From NCBI GenBank assembly GCA_964552015.1, contig CAZKFR010000003.1, positions 52,891 to 116,890 of the forward strand: a stretch of 64,000 bases of DNA. The letters are read 5' to 3'. Shown here piece after piece: positions 19,321 to 28,345 of the stretch. Numbering within the stretch: position 1 is the first letter of the stretch; each line of letters opens with the position of its first letter. The DNA comes from Rhodocaloribacter sp964552015 (GTDB taxonomy: Bacteria > Bacteroidota > Rhodothermia > Rhodothermales > ISCAR-4553). The notes under the pieces are model-generated. The model made no database searches. It was not told where the DNA came from and saw only the letters and a list, made by a program, of their open reading frames with translations. A program made the position numbers and the translations under genes.

Positions 19321-20397
19321 ATGATCGATCGCGATAAACTGGAACAGATCAAAGCCCGTTTTCGGGAGGTGACGGACCTGATGTCCCGTCCCGAGATAGC
19401 CACGGACCCCACGCAGATGGCGGCGCTGGGCCGTGAGCATACCGGGCTCAAGGACGTCGTCGAAGCGATCGGGCGGTACGAGGCGTTGTTGCAGGAACGG
19501 GAGGATCTCCGCGAACTCATCCGGGAGGGGGGCGATCCCGAACTGGTACGCATGGCGCGAACCGAACTGGAGGACCTGGAAGCCCGTCTGCCCGACGTCG
19601 AAGAGGCGCTCCGGTTCAAACTCATCCCGAAGGATCCCGAGGATGCCCGGGATGCCATCGTAGAGATCCGTGCCGGGACCGGAGGGGACGAGGCGGCTCT
19701 GTTTGCGGGCGACCTGTTCCGGATGTACACGCGCTTTGCCGAATCCCAGGGCTGGAACGTGGAGGTCATCGATACGTCGCCTGGCCCCGTGGGCGGGTTT
19801 AAAGAAGTCGTTTTTGCCGTGAAAGGGCCGGATGCCTTCGGGACCATGAAGTACGAAAGCGGTGTGCACCGGGTGCAGCGGGTCCCGGCCACCGAATCGG
19901 GGGGGCGCATCCACACGTCCGCGGCCACTGTGGCGGTGTTGCCCGAGGCGGAGGACGTGGACGTGCAGATCAACCCGAACGACCTGAAGATCGACGTGTA
20001 CCGGTCGAGCGGGCCGGGTGGGCAGAGTGTCAACACGACCGATTCGGCGGTACGGATCACGCACATGCCGACCGGGCTGGTCGTGACCTGTCAGGACGAG
20101 AAGAGCCAGCACAAGAACAAGGAGAAGGCCCTGCGGGTGCTCCGATCACGGCTCTACGAGATGGAGCGTGCCCGGCGGGAGGCGGAACGCAGCGAGGCGC
20201 GCCGTTCGATGGTCTCCACCGGCGACCGTTCGGCGAAGATCCGCACCTACAACTGGCCGCAGGGTCGTGTGACGGACCACCGCCTCGAGGGGGAGCACAA
20301 GAACCATCCCCTCGAGCGGGTGATTGACGGGGACCTGGCACCCATCATCGAAGCCCTTCGCACGGCGGACTATGCGGACCGTCTGGCCCGTATGTGA
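19321..20397 (+). CDS. prfA: Peptide chain release factor 1
   Basis: A 358-residue release factor. The stop-codon-reading tripeptide is PAT (residues 189-191, in RVPATESGGRIHTS), which marks RF1 (UAA/UAG) rather than RF2. The peptidyl-tRNA hydrolysis loop GGQ lies at 233-235 (GPGGQSVNTT). Length and the C-terminal helical region are normal. It is divergent from the asparagine-synthetase-like gene and upstream of the rpsF operon, after 146 nt. Confidence 0.97.
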   Translation: MIDRDKLEQIKARFREVTDLMSRPEIATDPTQMAALGREHTGLKDVVEAIGRYEALLQEREDLRELIREGGDPELVRMARTELEDLEARLPDVEEALRFKLIPKDPEDARDAIVEIRAGTGGDEAALFAGDLFRMYTRFAESQGWNVEVIDTSPGPVGGFKEVVFAVKGPDAFGTMKYESGVHRVQRVPATESGGRIHTSAATVAVLPEAEDVDVQINPNDLKIDVYRSSGPGGQSVNTTDSAVRITHMPTGLVVTCQDEKSQHKNKEKALRVLRSRLYEMERARREAERSEARRSMVSTGDRSAKIRTYNWPQGRVTDHRLEGEHKNHPLERVIDGDLAPIIEALRTADYADRLARM

Positions 20398-20488
20398 GCA
20401 CGCGGCTCCGTGGATATCTTGCAAAGCCGAGAGAGGTGGGTGGTAAAACGGTGCTGGAGATGCTATTTTCAAAGACTGTGCAATCCCT

Positions 20489-20513
20489 GCTCCGGTCCGT
20501 GTGAGGCCGGGGC
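20489..20513 (+). promoter_or_regulatory. Leader hairpin before rpsF (possible S6:S18 autoregulatory site)
   Basis: A 7-bp stem with one G-U pair, GCTCCGG/CCGGGGC (20489-20495 with 20507-20513), encloses an 11-nt loop TCCGTGTGAGG, 31 nt before the rpsF start. In many bacteria the S6:S18 complex represses rpsF-rpsR mRNA by binding a hairpin that exposes a CCG; a CCG is present in this loop. The match to the full known motif could not be tested. Confidence 0.35.
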
Positions 20514-20543
20514 ACTGAATCGTATCATCCACAGGGAGGGCTT

Positions 20544-20894
20544 ATGGCCGAGAAGACCAACACGTACGAGTTTACGTACATCATCAATGGCGCCATCAGC
20601 GATGAGCAGATCAAGCAGATGGTGCAGCGGGTCAACAAGTACATCGAGGAGCACGGTGGTAAGATCCTCGAGGTGGACGAGTGGGGGACCCGTCGCCTGG
20701 CATACCCGATCAAGAAAAAGCGCAACGGGTATTACGTCAACATGTATTTCGAAGCGCCGGGTTCGCTGATTCCCCGCCTCGAACGCGCGATGGAGATCGA
20801 TGATAACATCCTCCGCTATCTGACGCTGCGGATGGATGCGAAGATGCTCCGTCACTACGAGGCGCGCAAGAAGGCGACGGCTCCGGAAGCCTGA
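20544..20894 (+). CDS. rpsF: 30S ribosomal protein bS6
   Basis: A 116-residue bS6 (TYEFTYIINGAISDEQIKQM; GTRRLAYPIKKKRNGYYV). It binds bS18 and helps build the 30S platform. A good Shine-Dalgarno sequence (AGGGAGGG) lies 4 nt before the ATG. It is the first gene of the conserved rpsF-rpsR-rplI operon. The C-terminal tail after the fold is short and slightly basic (EARKKATAPEA). Confidence 0.97.
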   Translation: MAEKTNTYEFTYIINGAISDEQIKQMVQRVNKYIEEHGGKILEVDEWGTRRLAYPIKKKRNGYYVNMYFEAPGSLIPRLERAMEIDDNILRYLTLRMDAKMLRHYEARKKATAPEA

Positions 20895-20941
20895 GGCGGG
20901 TTTCTGCGTTTCTCCTCCACGATCAACACCGAATCGATACC

Positions 20942-21151
20942 ATGGCAGACAAAAAAGCACGTGAAGCCGAGCCGGTCTACGTCGATTACAAGGACGTCGA
21001 GTTGCTCAAGCGTTATCTGAACGAGCAGGGCAAAATCCTGCCGCGGCGCATCACCGGCGTTTCGGCCAAGTTTCAGCGGCAGCTCACGCGGGCGGTGAAG
21101 CGGGCCCGGCATCTGGCCCTGATTCCGTTCGTGGCCGACGCCGTTCGCTGA
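20942..21151 (+). CDS. rpsR: 30S ribosomal protein bS18
   Basis: A 69-residue bS18 with the family core VDYKDVELLKRYLNEQGKIL and the RNA-contacting RRITGVSAKFQRQLTRAVKR helix. It pairs with bS6 in the 30S platform. It sits between rpsF (47 nt) and rplI (79 nt). The short spacings fit one operon. Confidence 0.97.
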   Translation: MADKKAREAEPVYVDYKDVELLKRYLNEQGKILPRRITGVSAKFQRQLTRAVKRARHLALIPFVADAVR

Positions 21152-21230
21152 GTTGCGCCGGTCGCGTACCGACGCCGATCCTGGTTCACGTCGAGGCGTG
21201 CCCGTGCGCGCCTCCCTAGCCCAGAGCATC

Positions 21231-21692
21231 ATGAAAGTCTTATTGCTTCAGGACGTAGAAAACCTCGGTAACGAGGGTGATATCGTGACCGTCAAGGACG
21301 GTTACGGGCGGAACTACCTGATTCCGAAAGGTCTGGCTCGCCTGGCCACGCCGAATGTGGTCAAGGCCTGGCAGGAAGAGCGCCGCCAGAAGGCCCGTAA
21401 GCTGATGCAGCTCAAGGAAGATGCCGAGAACCTGGCACGTCAGCTGGCCACTATGGAGGTCGTCCTCCCGGCCCGGGTGGGTGAGGAAAACCGCATCTTC
21501 GGCAGCATCACGGCGCAGCAGGTGGCCCTGGCGCTGGCCGAGCAGGGCATCCAGGTGGACCGCCGGAAGATCTCGATCGACGAGGACATCCGACACGTCG
21601 GGGTGTACTCGGCCTCGGTCAAGCTGCACCCGGAGGTGGTCGCGCAGGTGAAGCTGCGCGTCGTTCCCGAGGCCTCGCAGACGGAAGCCTGA
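21231..21692 (+). CDS. rplI: 50S ribosomal protein bL9
   Basis: A 153-residue bL9. The N-terminal domain (MKVLLLQDVENLGNEGDIV, then VKDGYGRNYLIPKGLA) binds 23S rRNA, a long central helix follows (about 41-75), and a C-terminal domain completes the family length. The open frame extends upstream to 21153, but the ATG at 21231 gives the conserved MKVLLLQD start. It is the last gene of the operon, followed by a strong terminator. Confidence 0.97.
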   Translation: MKVLLLQDVENLGNEGDIVTVKDGYGRNYLIPKGLARLATPNVVKAWQEERRQKARKLMQLKEDAENLARQLATMEVVLPARVGEENRIFGSITAQQVALALAEQGIQVDRRKISIDEDIRHVGVYSASVKLHPEVVAQVKLRVVPEASQTEA

Positions 21693-21718
21693 CGGCGTGA
21701 GCTGGCAACAATTGGACG

Positions 21719-21757
21719 GGGTGCTCGTTTCCGACGGAGGCGAGCACCCTTGTTTTT
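21719..21757 (+). terminator. Terminator of the rpsF-rpsR-rplI operon
   Basis: A 9-bp perfect stem, GGGTGCTCG/CGAGCACCC (21719-21727 with 21741-21749, 13-nt loop), is followed by TTGTTTTT. It begins 26 nt past the rplI stop. Confidence 0.92.
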
Positions 21758-21799
21758 GGGTGTTGTAACGCCGGGAACGTCCCGTTCTCCAAGCCTCGG

Positions 21800-23863
21800 A
21801 TGCCTGATCCCCTCCATCCTACGTTTTTCGTGATGCAAGCCGTTCTTCGCTGGGTACTGGTGCTCGTTGTGACGGGCGTACTGGCTCCGTTGACGCTGGC
21901 TCAGGAGATCGGGCGCCCGGCCGACTACGTGACATGGCAGGCACGGGCGCTTCCCCCGGGGTTGGCGCCGGGCGGGTCGGTGCAGTTGCTCCTCTCGGCG
22001 GAGATCGCCGGGGGATGGAAGATGTATGCCATGGATTCGCCGCCCCCCAGCCAGGGCGTGCGCATCGAGCTGGAGGAACCGCCCGCCGGGTTCCGGCTGG
22101 AAGGCGGCGTCACGCAGGCCGAACCCCGGGACGCGTTCGACCCCAACTTTCGGATCGACGTCCGCTACTTCAAGGATCAGGCCTGGTTCTCGGCCACGTA
22201 CCGGGTAGAAGACGACGTACCGAGCGGGACGTACACGCTGGCGGGCCGTGCCCGGTATCAGATCTGCAACGACGACCTGGGCGTATGCCTGCCGCCGGCC
22301 TGGGCGCCGTTCCGCGTGTCGGTGGTGGTGGACCCGGCCTGCGACCCGGTTCATCCGACGGAAGGAACGTGCCCCGTCGATATGGTGCTCGACGCCGGGG
22401 AGACCGGGAAGGGACTGTTTGCCGCGCCGGGGAGCATCACGACGCCCGACGCCGGTAGCCTCGTGGAGGCCGAAGGAGCCGGCTTCGGCGCGGATGAGGG
22501 GCTGTGGGCTTTTCTGATGCTCGCCTTCGGAGCCGGGCTGGCGGCGCTGCTGACCCCCTGCGTCTTCCCGATGATCCCGCTGACGATCTCGTACTTCACG
22601 CGTCACGCCGAAAACAGGGGGGAAGCCGTCCGGATGGCCGGGATCTACGGTGCCTCCATCGTGCTGACGTTCACCGGGCTCGGGCTGGTGATGGCCCTGG
22701 CGATGGGGGCGGCCGGGGCGCAGTCGCTCGCTGCCAATCCCTGGGTCAACCTGTTCATCGCGCTGGTTCTGATCGCCTTTGCGCTCTCGCTGCTGGGGCT
22801 CTTCGAGCTTCGCCTGCCCTCCGGGTTGCTCAACTACATGAACCGGCAGAGCCAGGCACACGGGGGATACGTCGGTGTACTGTTCATGGGGCTGACGCTT
22901 ACGCTCGTCTCGTTCTCGTGTACGGCTCCGTTTGTCGGGGGCCTGCTGGCGGCGGCAGCCGCGGGCACCTGGCTCTACCCCCTGCTGGGGATGGTGGCCT
23001 TCAGCACGGCCTTCTCGTTGCCGTTCGTGCTGCTGGCCCTCTTTCCTCGTGCGCTGGAGGCGTTGCCGCGCTCGGGGGGGTGGATGCAGGCCGTCAAGGT
23101 GACGCTGGGCTTCGTCGAGCTGGCTGCCGCCATCAAGTTTCTCTCGAACGCCGATCTGGTCTGGGGCTGGGGGCTGATTTCGCGGCCGCTCGCCATCGCC
23201 GTCATGGTCGTCATCTTCTCGCTGGCCGGGATGTACCTGCTGGGTAAGCTGCGTCTGAAACACGATCCGCCCGTGGAGGAGGTGGGCGTGGGGCGGATGC
23301 TGGCGGCCATGGCCTGCTTCGGCCTGGCGCTCTATATGCTGCCCGGTCTTTTCGGCGCGCCGCTCAACCGACTCGATGCGTACCTCCCGCCCCGGCAGGG
23401 CACCGACGTGAGCCTGGTGGGCGCTTTCGCCGGGTCCGGGCGCACGGCCGGGCTCGACGAAGACCGGTGGTTCGTCGACGACCTGGAGGGCGCGATGGCG
23501 CGGGGACGCGAAACGGGCAAGCCGGTGTTCATCGACTTCACAGGCTATACCTGCACCAACTGCCGTGAGATGGAAGCCAACGTGTTTCCCCATCCCGACG
23601 TGGCCCGGCGACTCGAAGAACATTACGTGCTCCTCCGCCTCTACACCGATGACCTGACCCGTGGCGAAGAATTCCTCAACTATCAGCTTCGCCTGACCGG
23701 TACCGTGGCGCTTCCCACCTATGCCGTGGTGGATCCCGTCACGGAGCGGTTGCTGCTCAAACGAAGTGGTATCGCCAAGCGGGATGCCTTCGTGGCGTTT
23801 CTGGATCAGGGGGTGGCCCGGTTTCAGGAGCAAAGGCTGGCGCAGGCTTCTGCTTCCCGGTAG
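21800..23863 (+). CDS. dsbD: Thiol:disulfide interchange protein DsbD
   Basis: A 687-residue membrane protein carrying electrons from cytoplasmic thioredoxin to the periplasm. After a signal peptide (ending near TLAQ), the alpha domain has the Cys pair in QICNDDLGVCLPP. The eight-helix beta domain has its cysteines in LTPCVFPMIP and SFSCTAPFVGG. The C-terminal gamma thioredoxin domain has CTNC in FTGYTCTNCREME, the form common in Bacteroidota. Two in-frame ATGs (21800, 21833) could start it. The previous operon ends in a terminator, so it has its own promoter. Confidence 0.93.
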   Translation: MPDPLHPTFFVMQAVLRWVLVLVVTGVLAPLTLAQEIGRPADYVTWQARALPPGLAPGGSVQLLLSAEIAGGWKMYAMDSPPPSQGVRIELEEPPAGFRLEGGVTQAEPRDAFDPNFRIDVRYFKDQAWFSATYRVEDDVPSGTYTLAGRARYQICNDDLGVCLPPAWAPFRVSVVVDPACDPVHPTEGTCPVDMVLDAGETGKGLFAAPGSITTPDAGSLVEAEGAGFGADEGLWAFLMLAFGAGLAALLTPCVFPMIPLTISYFTRHAENRGEAVRMAGIYGASIVLTFTGLGLVMALAMGAAGAQSLAANPWVNLFIALVLIAFALSLLGLFELRLPSGLLNYMNRQSQAHGGYVGVLFMGLTLTLVSFSCTAPFVGGLLAAAAAGTWLYPLLGMVAFSTAFSLPFVLLALFPRALEALPRSGGWMQAVKVTLGFVELAAAIKFLSNADLVWGWGLISRPLAIAVMVVIFSLAGMYLLGKLRLKHDPPVEEVGVGRMLAAMACFGLALYMLPGLFGAPLNRLDAYLPPRQGTDVSLVGAFAGSGRTAGLDEDRWFVDDLEGAMARGRETGKPVFIDFTGYTCTNCREMEANVFPHPDVARRLEEHYVLLRLYTDDLTRGEEFLNYQLRLTGTVALPTYAVVDPVTERLLLKRSGIAKRDAFVAFLDQGVARFQEQRLAQASASR

Positions 23864-24196
23864 GACGGTTTGTGCTCGGAAGGCACCCCGCGCAGGAACG
23901 TGGTGCCATTTGGTTGCATTTCTGGAGCGTCCGTCGCATATTTTTCAGTGTCTTGCACGCGGTAGTCGTGTCTCCTGGGCGAGGCTGGTTGTGCAAGGAC
24001 CCGTTATCCGTACTGGAGTGCCTCCGGGGTAGGGATTACTCCTGGAGAGCCCGTAACAAGGCTTCGGGATGAAGCAGTCGGATCGGTCGGTGTGAAGTGG
24101 CCTGTCACGGTGCTCCGGGCCGTCGCCGTTGGAACGAACGGACTGAAAAGGGCCCCGGAGGAATTACGACCCGTATCACCGGCAGGGAGGTAGACG
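23864..24196 (+). other. Intergenic region with a possible promoter for the secreted protein gene
   Basis: About 330 bases with no gene. GGCACC/GGTGCC (23882-23887 with 23902-23907) makes a small hairpin just past dsbD. TTGCAT (23914-23919) and TATTTT (23939-23944, 19-bp spacer) could be a promoter, sharing the TTGCA start of the glgX and DAHP synthase promoters. The remaining 250 bases would form a long leader, ending in a strong Shine-Dalgarno (AGGGAGGT) at the next gene. Confidence 0.4.
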
Positions 24197-26539
24197 ATGC
24201 AACCCACAGCTACGCACGACGACCGGTTCGTACTGCGGCCCATACGGGCGGCCGTTATCGTTTTGCTTCTCACGCTCAGCGCGGTTGGCTCCGCCCGGGC
24301 GCAGCGCCAGATGAAGGTGGCAGACCGGCCCGAGCCTCAGCGTCCGCCCGGCGTGGTGTACGTCGGGGGATCCTCTCCGACGACGCCCCTGCGTGGTACT
24401 TTCTATGCCGTACAGCCCTCCGCCGAGCAACGGGCCTATGCCGCTCGCTATGTCAATCTGACCTACGAACCCACCGAACCGCTCGAACTCGTGGACGGTG
24501 GCTCCAATCTGCAACCGATGGCTGTGGCCCCGGAGGCCGGTTGGTCAGTGGCCCCCGCTGCGGCTCGCGCGAACGCCCCCCTGATTTCGTTCGAGACACA
24601 GGACTTTGACGACAATATCACGACCACGGGAGGCTCCATCTTCATTCCGCCCGACCCGCACGGTGCGGCGGGACCGAGTGACGTGGTGGTCGTCAACAAC
24701 GTCTCGCTGGCCTCGTACGACAAAGCCACCGGCGCCGTCTCGGGGCTGGCCCTGCAGAGCCTGAAGACGTTCTTCGGGGCGACGACGTTCACGTTCGACC
24801 CGAAGGTGGTCTACGACCCTTTCGATAACCGCTTCGTGGTGGTGACGCTGGAGAAAGAGGACATGGCCGATGGGGCCACGGCCAACGCCTCGCGGATCCT
24901 GCTCGCCGCTTCGCCCGTGGGAACGCCCTCGGGTACGTGGACGGCCCTCTCCATCGACGCGCTCCTGACGATTGACAGCCAGGACTCCTGGTGCGATTAT
25001 CCCGGCCTGGCCGTGGACGAGGAAGCCGTCTACATCACCTGCAACTACTTTACCTTTGGCGGCTCTCCCTCGAATACCGGGCAGCGGCTCTGGACGGTGG
25101 ACAAGGCCAAATTTTACGCCGGAACGATTACCGGGAGCGACATCTTCGTCTACGATCCGGCAACGGCAACAGGTTTGTTTGATGTGACCATGATGCCGGC
25201 GCAGGTACACAGCAATCCGGGGGGCAGCATTGGCACGTGGCTCGTGGGGTATAGCGGATTAAGCAATAGTGTGGATGAATTCTACCAGGTGATCCGCGTG
25301 GACAATCCGCTGGGGGGTGGAAGTGCGTCCTTTTCGGGCTCTTTCATCAACCTCGGGAACGTGGACGATACAGGTACGGGGTTCTCGGATGCGCCGCAGT
25401 CGGGTACGGCCACGCGCGTTGAGACAAACGACCGGCGCCTGCTGGATGCGGTCTGGCATGATAACGGGACGGAACAGCGGCTCTGGGGCGTGACGACGAT
25501 GATCCCGCCCACGGGGAGCGATGCCGGGCACGAAACGGTCTTCTTTGCCGGCATCGATACCGGTACGCTGGCCGTTGCGACGAGCGGTTACGTGGGGGCC
25601 GAGGATCTGGGGACGAGTACGTACACGTTCTTTCCTTCCATCGACCTTAACGACGCCTGCGGCGTCATCGGGTTTGCGGCCTCGAACGCCGGCATGTTTC
25701 CCGGCGCCTTCTACGTCGGTTTCAACCCGGTTACGGGGGCGACCGGCAGCACGCTCACGCTGCGGGTCGGAGACGACTATTACGTGCGAACGTTCGGCGG
25801 CTCCAAAAACCGCTGGGGCGACTACACGGCCACGGTGCTCGACTTCGACGATCAGGCCACGTTCTGGATCTTCAACGAGTACGCACAGGTTCGGGGCACC
25901 GTAGATAGCCGTGGCGAAGACGGTCGCTGGGGCCAGCGGGCCGCCGAAGAGCAGTGCGGCGGCGTGCTGCCGGTCGAACTCGGTCGCCTCGATGCGCGGG
26001 TGGATGGTCCGGCGGTCATGCTGGCCTGGCAGACCTACAGCGAGACGAACAACGCGGGCTTCGAGGTCCAGATGCGCCGGAGCGAGGCGCCTGCGACCGA
26101 CTGGACGGTCCTCGGCTTTGTGCCCGGGGCCGGGACGACGCACGAGGCGCAGCGCTACACCTACCGCGTGGACAACCTCCCACCCGGGCCGGTTGTCTTC
26201 CGCCTCCGGCAGACCGACTTCGATGGTACGTTCAGCTACAGCGAGAACGTCGAGGTGTTCGTGCCATTGCCGGGTGCTTATGTCCTTTCGGAGGCCTACC
26301 CCAACCCGTTCAACCCGCAGACACGTTTCACCCTGATGGTTCGCACAGAGCAGAACGTGACGGTGCGGGTGTTCGACGTGCTCGGTCGTGAGGTGGCCCG
26401 CCTGCATGACGGCCCGCTGGCCCCCGACGTCGTCCATCCGTTCACCTTCACGGCGGAGGAGCTGGCCGGCGGGTTGTATGTCCTCCACGTCGAAGGCGAG
26501 ACGTTCCGGGCTGTCCGCACGCTGATGCTGGTCCGATAG
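24197..26539 (+). CDS. Large secreted protein with type IX secretion sorting domain
   Basis: A 780-residue exported protein. A signal peptide (hydrophobic stretch around residues 18-32, cleavage near ARAQ) leads into a roughly 500-residue domain of unknown function rich in Gly, Thr and Asp (FIPPDPHGAAGPSDVVVVNN; YDPFDNRFVVVTLE). A beta-sandwich-like part (about 600-690) follows. The C-terminal 85 residues are a T9SS type A-like sorting domain with EAYPNPFNPQTRF, VFDVLGREVARL and GGLYVLHVEGE. It would be secreted or surface-attached through the Por system. The ATG has a strong AGGGAGGT Shine-Dalgarno. No enzymatic residues were recognised. Confidence 0.82.
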   Translation: MQPTATHDDRFVLRPIRAAVIVLLLTLSAVGSARAQRQMKVADRPEPQRPPGVVYVGGSSPTTPLRGTFYAVQPSAEQRAYAARYVNLTYEPTEPLELVDGGSNLQPMAVAPEAGWSVAPAAARANAPLISFETQDFDDNITTTGGSIFIPPDPHGAAGPSDVVVVNNVSLASYDKATGAVSGLALQSLKTFFGATTFTFDPKVVYDPFDNRFVVVTLEKEDMADGATANASRILLAASPVGTPSGTWTALSIDALLTIDSQDSWCDYPGLAVDEEAVYITCNYFTFGGSPSNTGQRLWTVDKAKFYAGTITGSDIFVYDPATATGLFDVTMMPAQVHSNPGGSIGTWLVGYSGLSNSVDEFYQVIRVDNPLGGGSASFSGSFINLGNVDDTGTGFSDAPQSGTATRVETNDRRLLDAVWHDNGTEQRLWGVTTMIPPTGSDAGHETVFFAGIDTGTLAVATSGYVGAEDLGTSTYTFFPSIDLNDACGVIGFAASNAGMFPGAFYVGFNPVTGATGSTLTLRVGDDYYVRTFGGSKNRWGDYTATVLDFDDQATFWIFNEYAQVRGTVDSRGEDGRWGQRAAEEQCGGVLPVELGRLDARVDGPAVMLAWQTYSETNNAGFEVQMRRSEAPATDWTVLGFVPGAGTTHEAQRYTYRVDNLPPGPVVFRLRQTDFDGTFSYSENVEVFVPLPGAYVLSEAYPNPFNPQTRFTLMVRTEQNVTVRVFDVLGREVARLHDGPLAPDVVHPFTFTAEELAGGLYVLHVEGETFRAVRTLMLVR

Positions 26540-27012
26540 GGGCGGCCGGGTGGAAACGAAGGCTCCGTCGCCCCGGGAACGAGCCCGGCTTGTGCCGAAG
26601 GCAGGGCGGCCCCCCGTAGACGTGACAGGGGCGTCCACGAGAGGCCGCCTTCGCATCGGAGCACGGGCGGAGGCGTGACCCGGCCCGATACGGCCTTCGG
26701 CGAAGGAACAGGCTTCCATACATGGGGTCTCTCATCGTATCAGCCTGATTCCTCCTGGAAGGCGGTTGCCATCGGTAGAGAATCTATGGTTTGTAGCCGG
26801 CCCGATCTCATCTCTCTTATCATGAACGATGACGGCATGTTCGAGCCTCGGGCCGGTGTATCGGGTAACCGCTCACAAGAAAACAAAGCGGGGAACAACG
26901 GTATGTCGGACGCAGGCAGCGTGCGATGTCGGATTTTTCCGATACCCGTGTAGGGGTTGATCCCGGTGCGGGCGGCGGTGTCGGCAGGGCGTCCATGGAG
27001 GAACAGGACGGT
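26540..27012. other. Intergenic region before dprA
   Basis: About 470 bases. The dprA frame is open from 26926, so the actual start could lie within the last 90 bases. A GGGGCG/CGCCCC pair with a 24-nt loop follows the previous stop, without a T tract. The middle (26750-26900) is noticeably richer in A and T and may hold the dprA promoter. No gene was recognised. Confidence 0.4.
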
Positions 27013-28155
27013 ATGGAGCGGGTGGTGGATCTTTTCGAGCAGGATTCGTCGGGGGATCGTGAGGAGCGGGAGGCGCTCGTAGCCCTTTCGATGGCGCCCG
27101 GTGTGGGCCCCGGTCGGATACGGGCGCTGCTGGCCCGTTTCGGCTCGGCGGCTGCGGTGTGGCAGGCGCCGGTCGGTGCGCTGGCCGCCGTGCCCGGCCT
27201 TGGCCCGCAGACGGCCGCCGCCATCGCGGCCTTCGACGGGCACGAGGCGGTGACGGAGCAGTTCCGACGGGCCGAGCGGGTGGGGGCGACGCTGCTGACG
27301 GCCTGGGATCCGTCGTTCCCGGCGCTGTTACGGGAGATTTACGACCCGCCCGCCTTGTTGTGGGTGCGAGGCCGTCTCACCGAAGCCGATGCGCGTGCCG
27401 TGGCGATCGTGGGCACGCGCCGGGCCACCGAGTATGGCCGACGCGCTGCCTACGACTTTGCCGCCGGCCTGGCGCGTCATGGCTTTACCGTCGTCAGCGG
27501 GCTGGCCCATGGCATTGACGCCGCCGCGCACCGGGGAGCCCTCGAGGCGGGGGGGCGTACGCTGGCGGTGCTCGGTTCCGGCGTCGACCGCATCTATCCC
27601 GCACGCCACCAGCGTCTGGCCGAGGCGATCATGGCCCAGGGGGCCCTGCTTTCCGAATATGCGCTCGGCACGGCGCCCGACGCCCCGAATTTTCCGCGCC
27701 GTAACCGGATCATCAGCGGCCTTGCGATGGGGGTGCTGGTCGTGGAGGCCTTCGAGACGGGAGGGGCGCTGATCACCGCGCGGCTCGCCATCGAACAGAA
27801 CCGGGACGTGTGTGCCGTGCCGGGGCCCATCCACAGCCCGGCGAGTGCCGGATGCAACCGGCTCATCCAGCGCGGGCATGCGCGCCTCGTGCTGACCGTC
27901 GAGGATGTGCTGGAAGAACTGGGTGTACCGGTGATCGGGGAGGAAAGCAGGCCGTCCGTGTCGGCTACGCCGCCCGACCTCGATCCGATCGAACGGCAAC
28001 TCTACGAGGCCCTCGATACGTCCCCGGTGCACATCGACACGCTCTGTCTGCGGACCGGCCTCGATGTCTCCACGGCGCTCGTTTACCTGCTCAACCTGGA
28101 ATTCAGAGGGCTGATCCGGCAGATGGCCGGCAAGCAATTCTTTCGGGCCGGTTGA
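27013..28155 (+). CDS. dprA: DNA-processing protein DprA
   Basis: A 380-residue DprA, which loads RecA on incoming single-stranded DNA during natural transformation. An N-terminal helix-hairpin-helix/SAM-like part (APGVGPGRIRALLARFG; VPGLGPQTAAAI) precedes the extended Rossmann fold with VAIVGTRRATEYGR, VVSGLAHGIDAAAHRGAL and EYALGTAPDAPNFPRRNR. A C-terminal winged-helix domain (about 320-380) ends it. The start is uncertain: 27013 has AGGA upstream, while 26995 and 26926 are in-frame alternatives. It indicates competence potential, but no other com genes are here. Confidence 0.93.
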   Translation: MERVVDLFEQDSSGDREEREALVALSMAPGVGPGRIRALLARFGSAAAVWQAPVGALAAVPGLGPQTAAAIAAFDGHEAVTEQFRRAERVGATLLTAWDPSFPALLREIYDPPALLWVRGRLTEADARAVAIVGTRRATEYGRRAAYDFAAGLARHGFTVVSGLAHGIDAAAHRGALEAGGRTLAVLGSGVDRIYPARHQRLAEAIMAQGALLSEYALGTAPDAPNFPRRNRIISGLAMGVLVVEAFETGGALITARLAIEQNRDVCAVPGPIHSPASAGCNRLIQRGHARLVLTVEDVLEELGVPVIGEESRPSVSATPPDLDPIERQLYEALDTSPVHIDTLCLRTGLDVSTALVYLLNLEFRGLIRQMAGKQFFRAG

Positions 28156-28187
28156 GGCTCCGCCGTGTCGTACCACGGCCGGCGCAC

Positions 28188-28222
28188 AAAAAAGCCCGGC
28201 ACCCCCACCATGGCGCCGGGCT
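28188..28222 (-). terminator. Minus-strand terminator-like hairpin after dprA
   Basis: An 8-bp stem, AGCCCGGC/GCCGGGCT (28193-28200 with 28215-28222, 14-nt loop), is preceded on the + strand by six A, which read as TTTTTT after the hairpin on the minus strand. On the + strand, the direction of both flanking genes, no T tract follows. It may still act as the dprA 3' end hairpin or mark an antisense transcript. Confidence 0.4.
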
Positions 28223-28345
28223 ATCTGGAGATACCAGACAGGACAGGGACTTCGTCGTACGCAGCCCCTATCTTTCCCCGGTAGACGAGGGTACGGGCAG
28301 TTGGTTGCGTACCCTGCAAGAAAAACACCTATCCCGGACCCATCG

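Noticed and set aside
21440..23833. 797-codon open frame on the minus strand
   Set aside because: Antisense to rplI and dsbD; translation is a GC-skew artefact.
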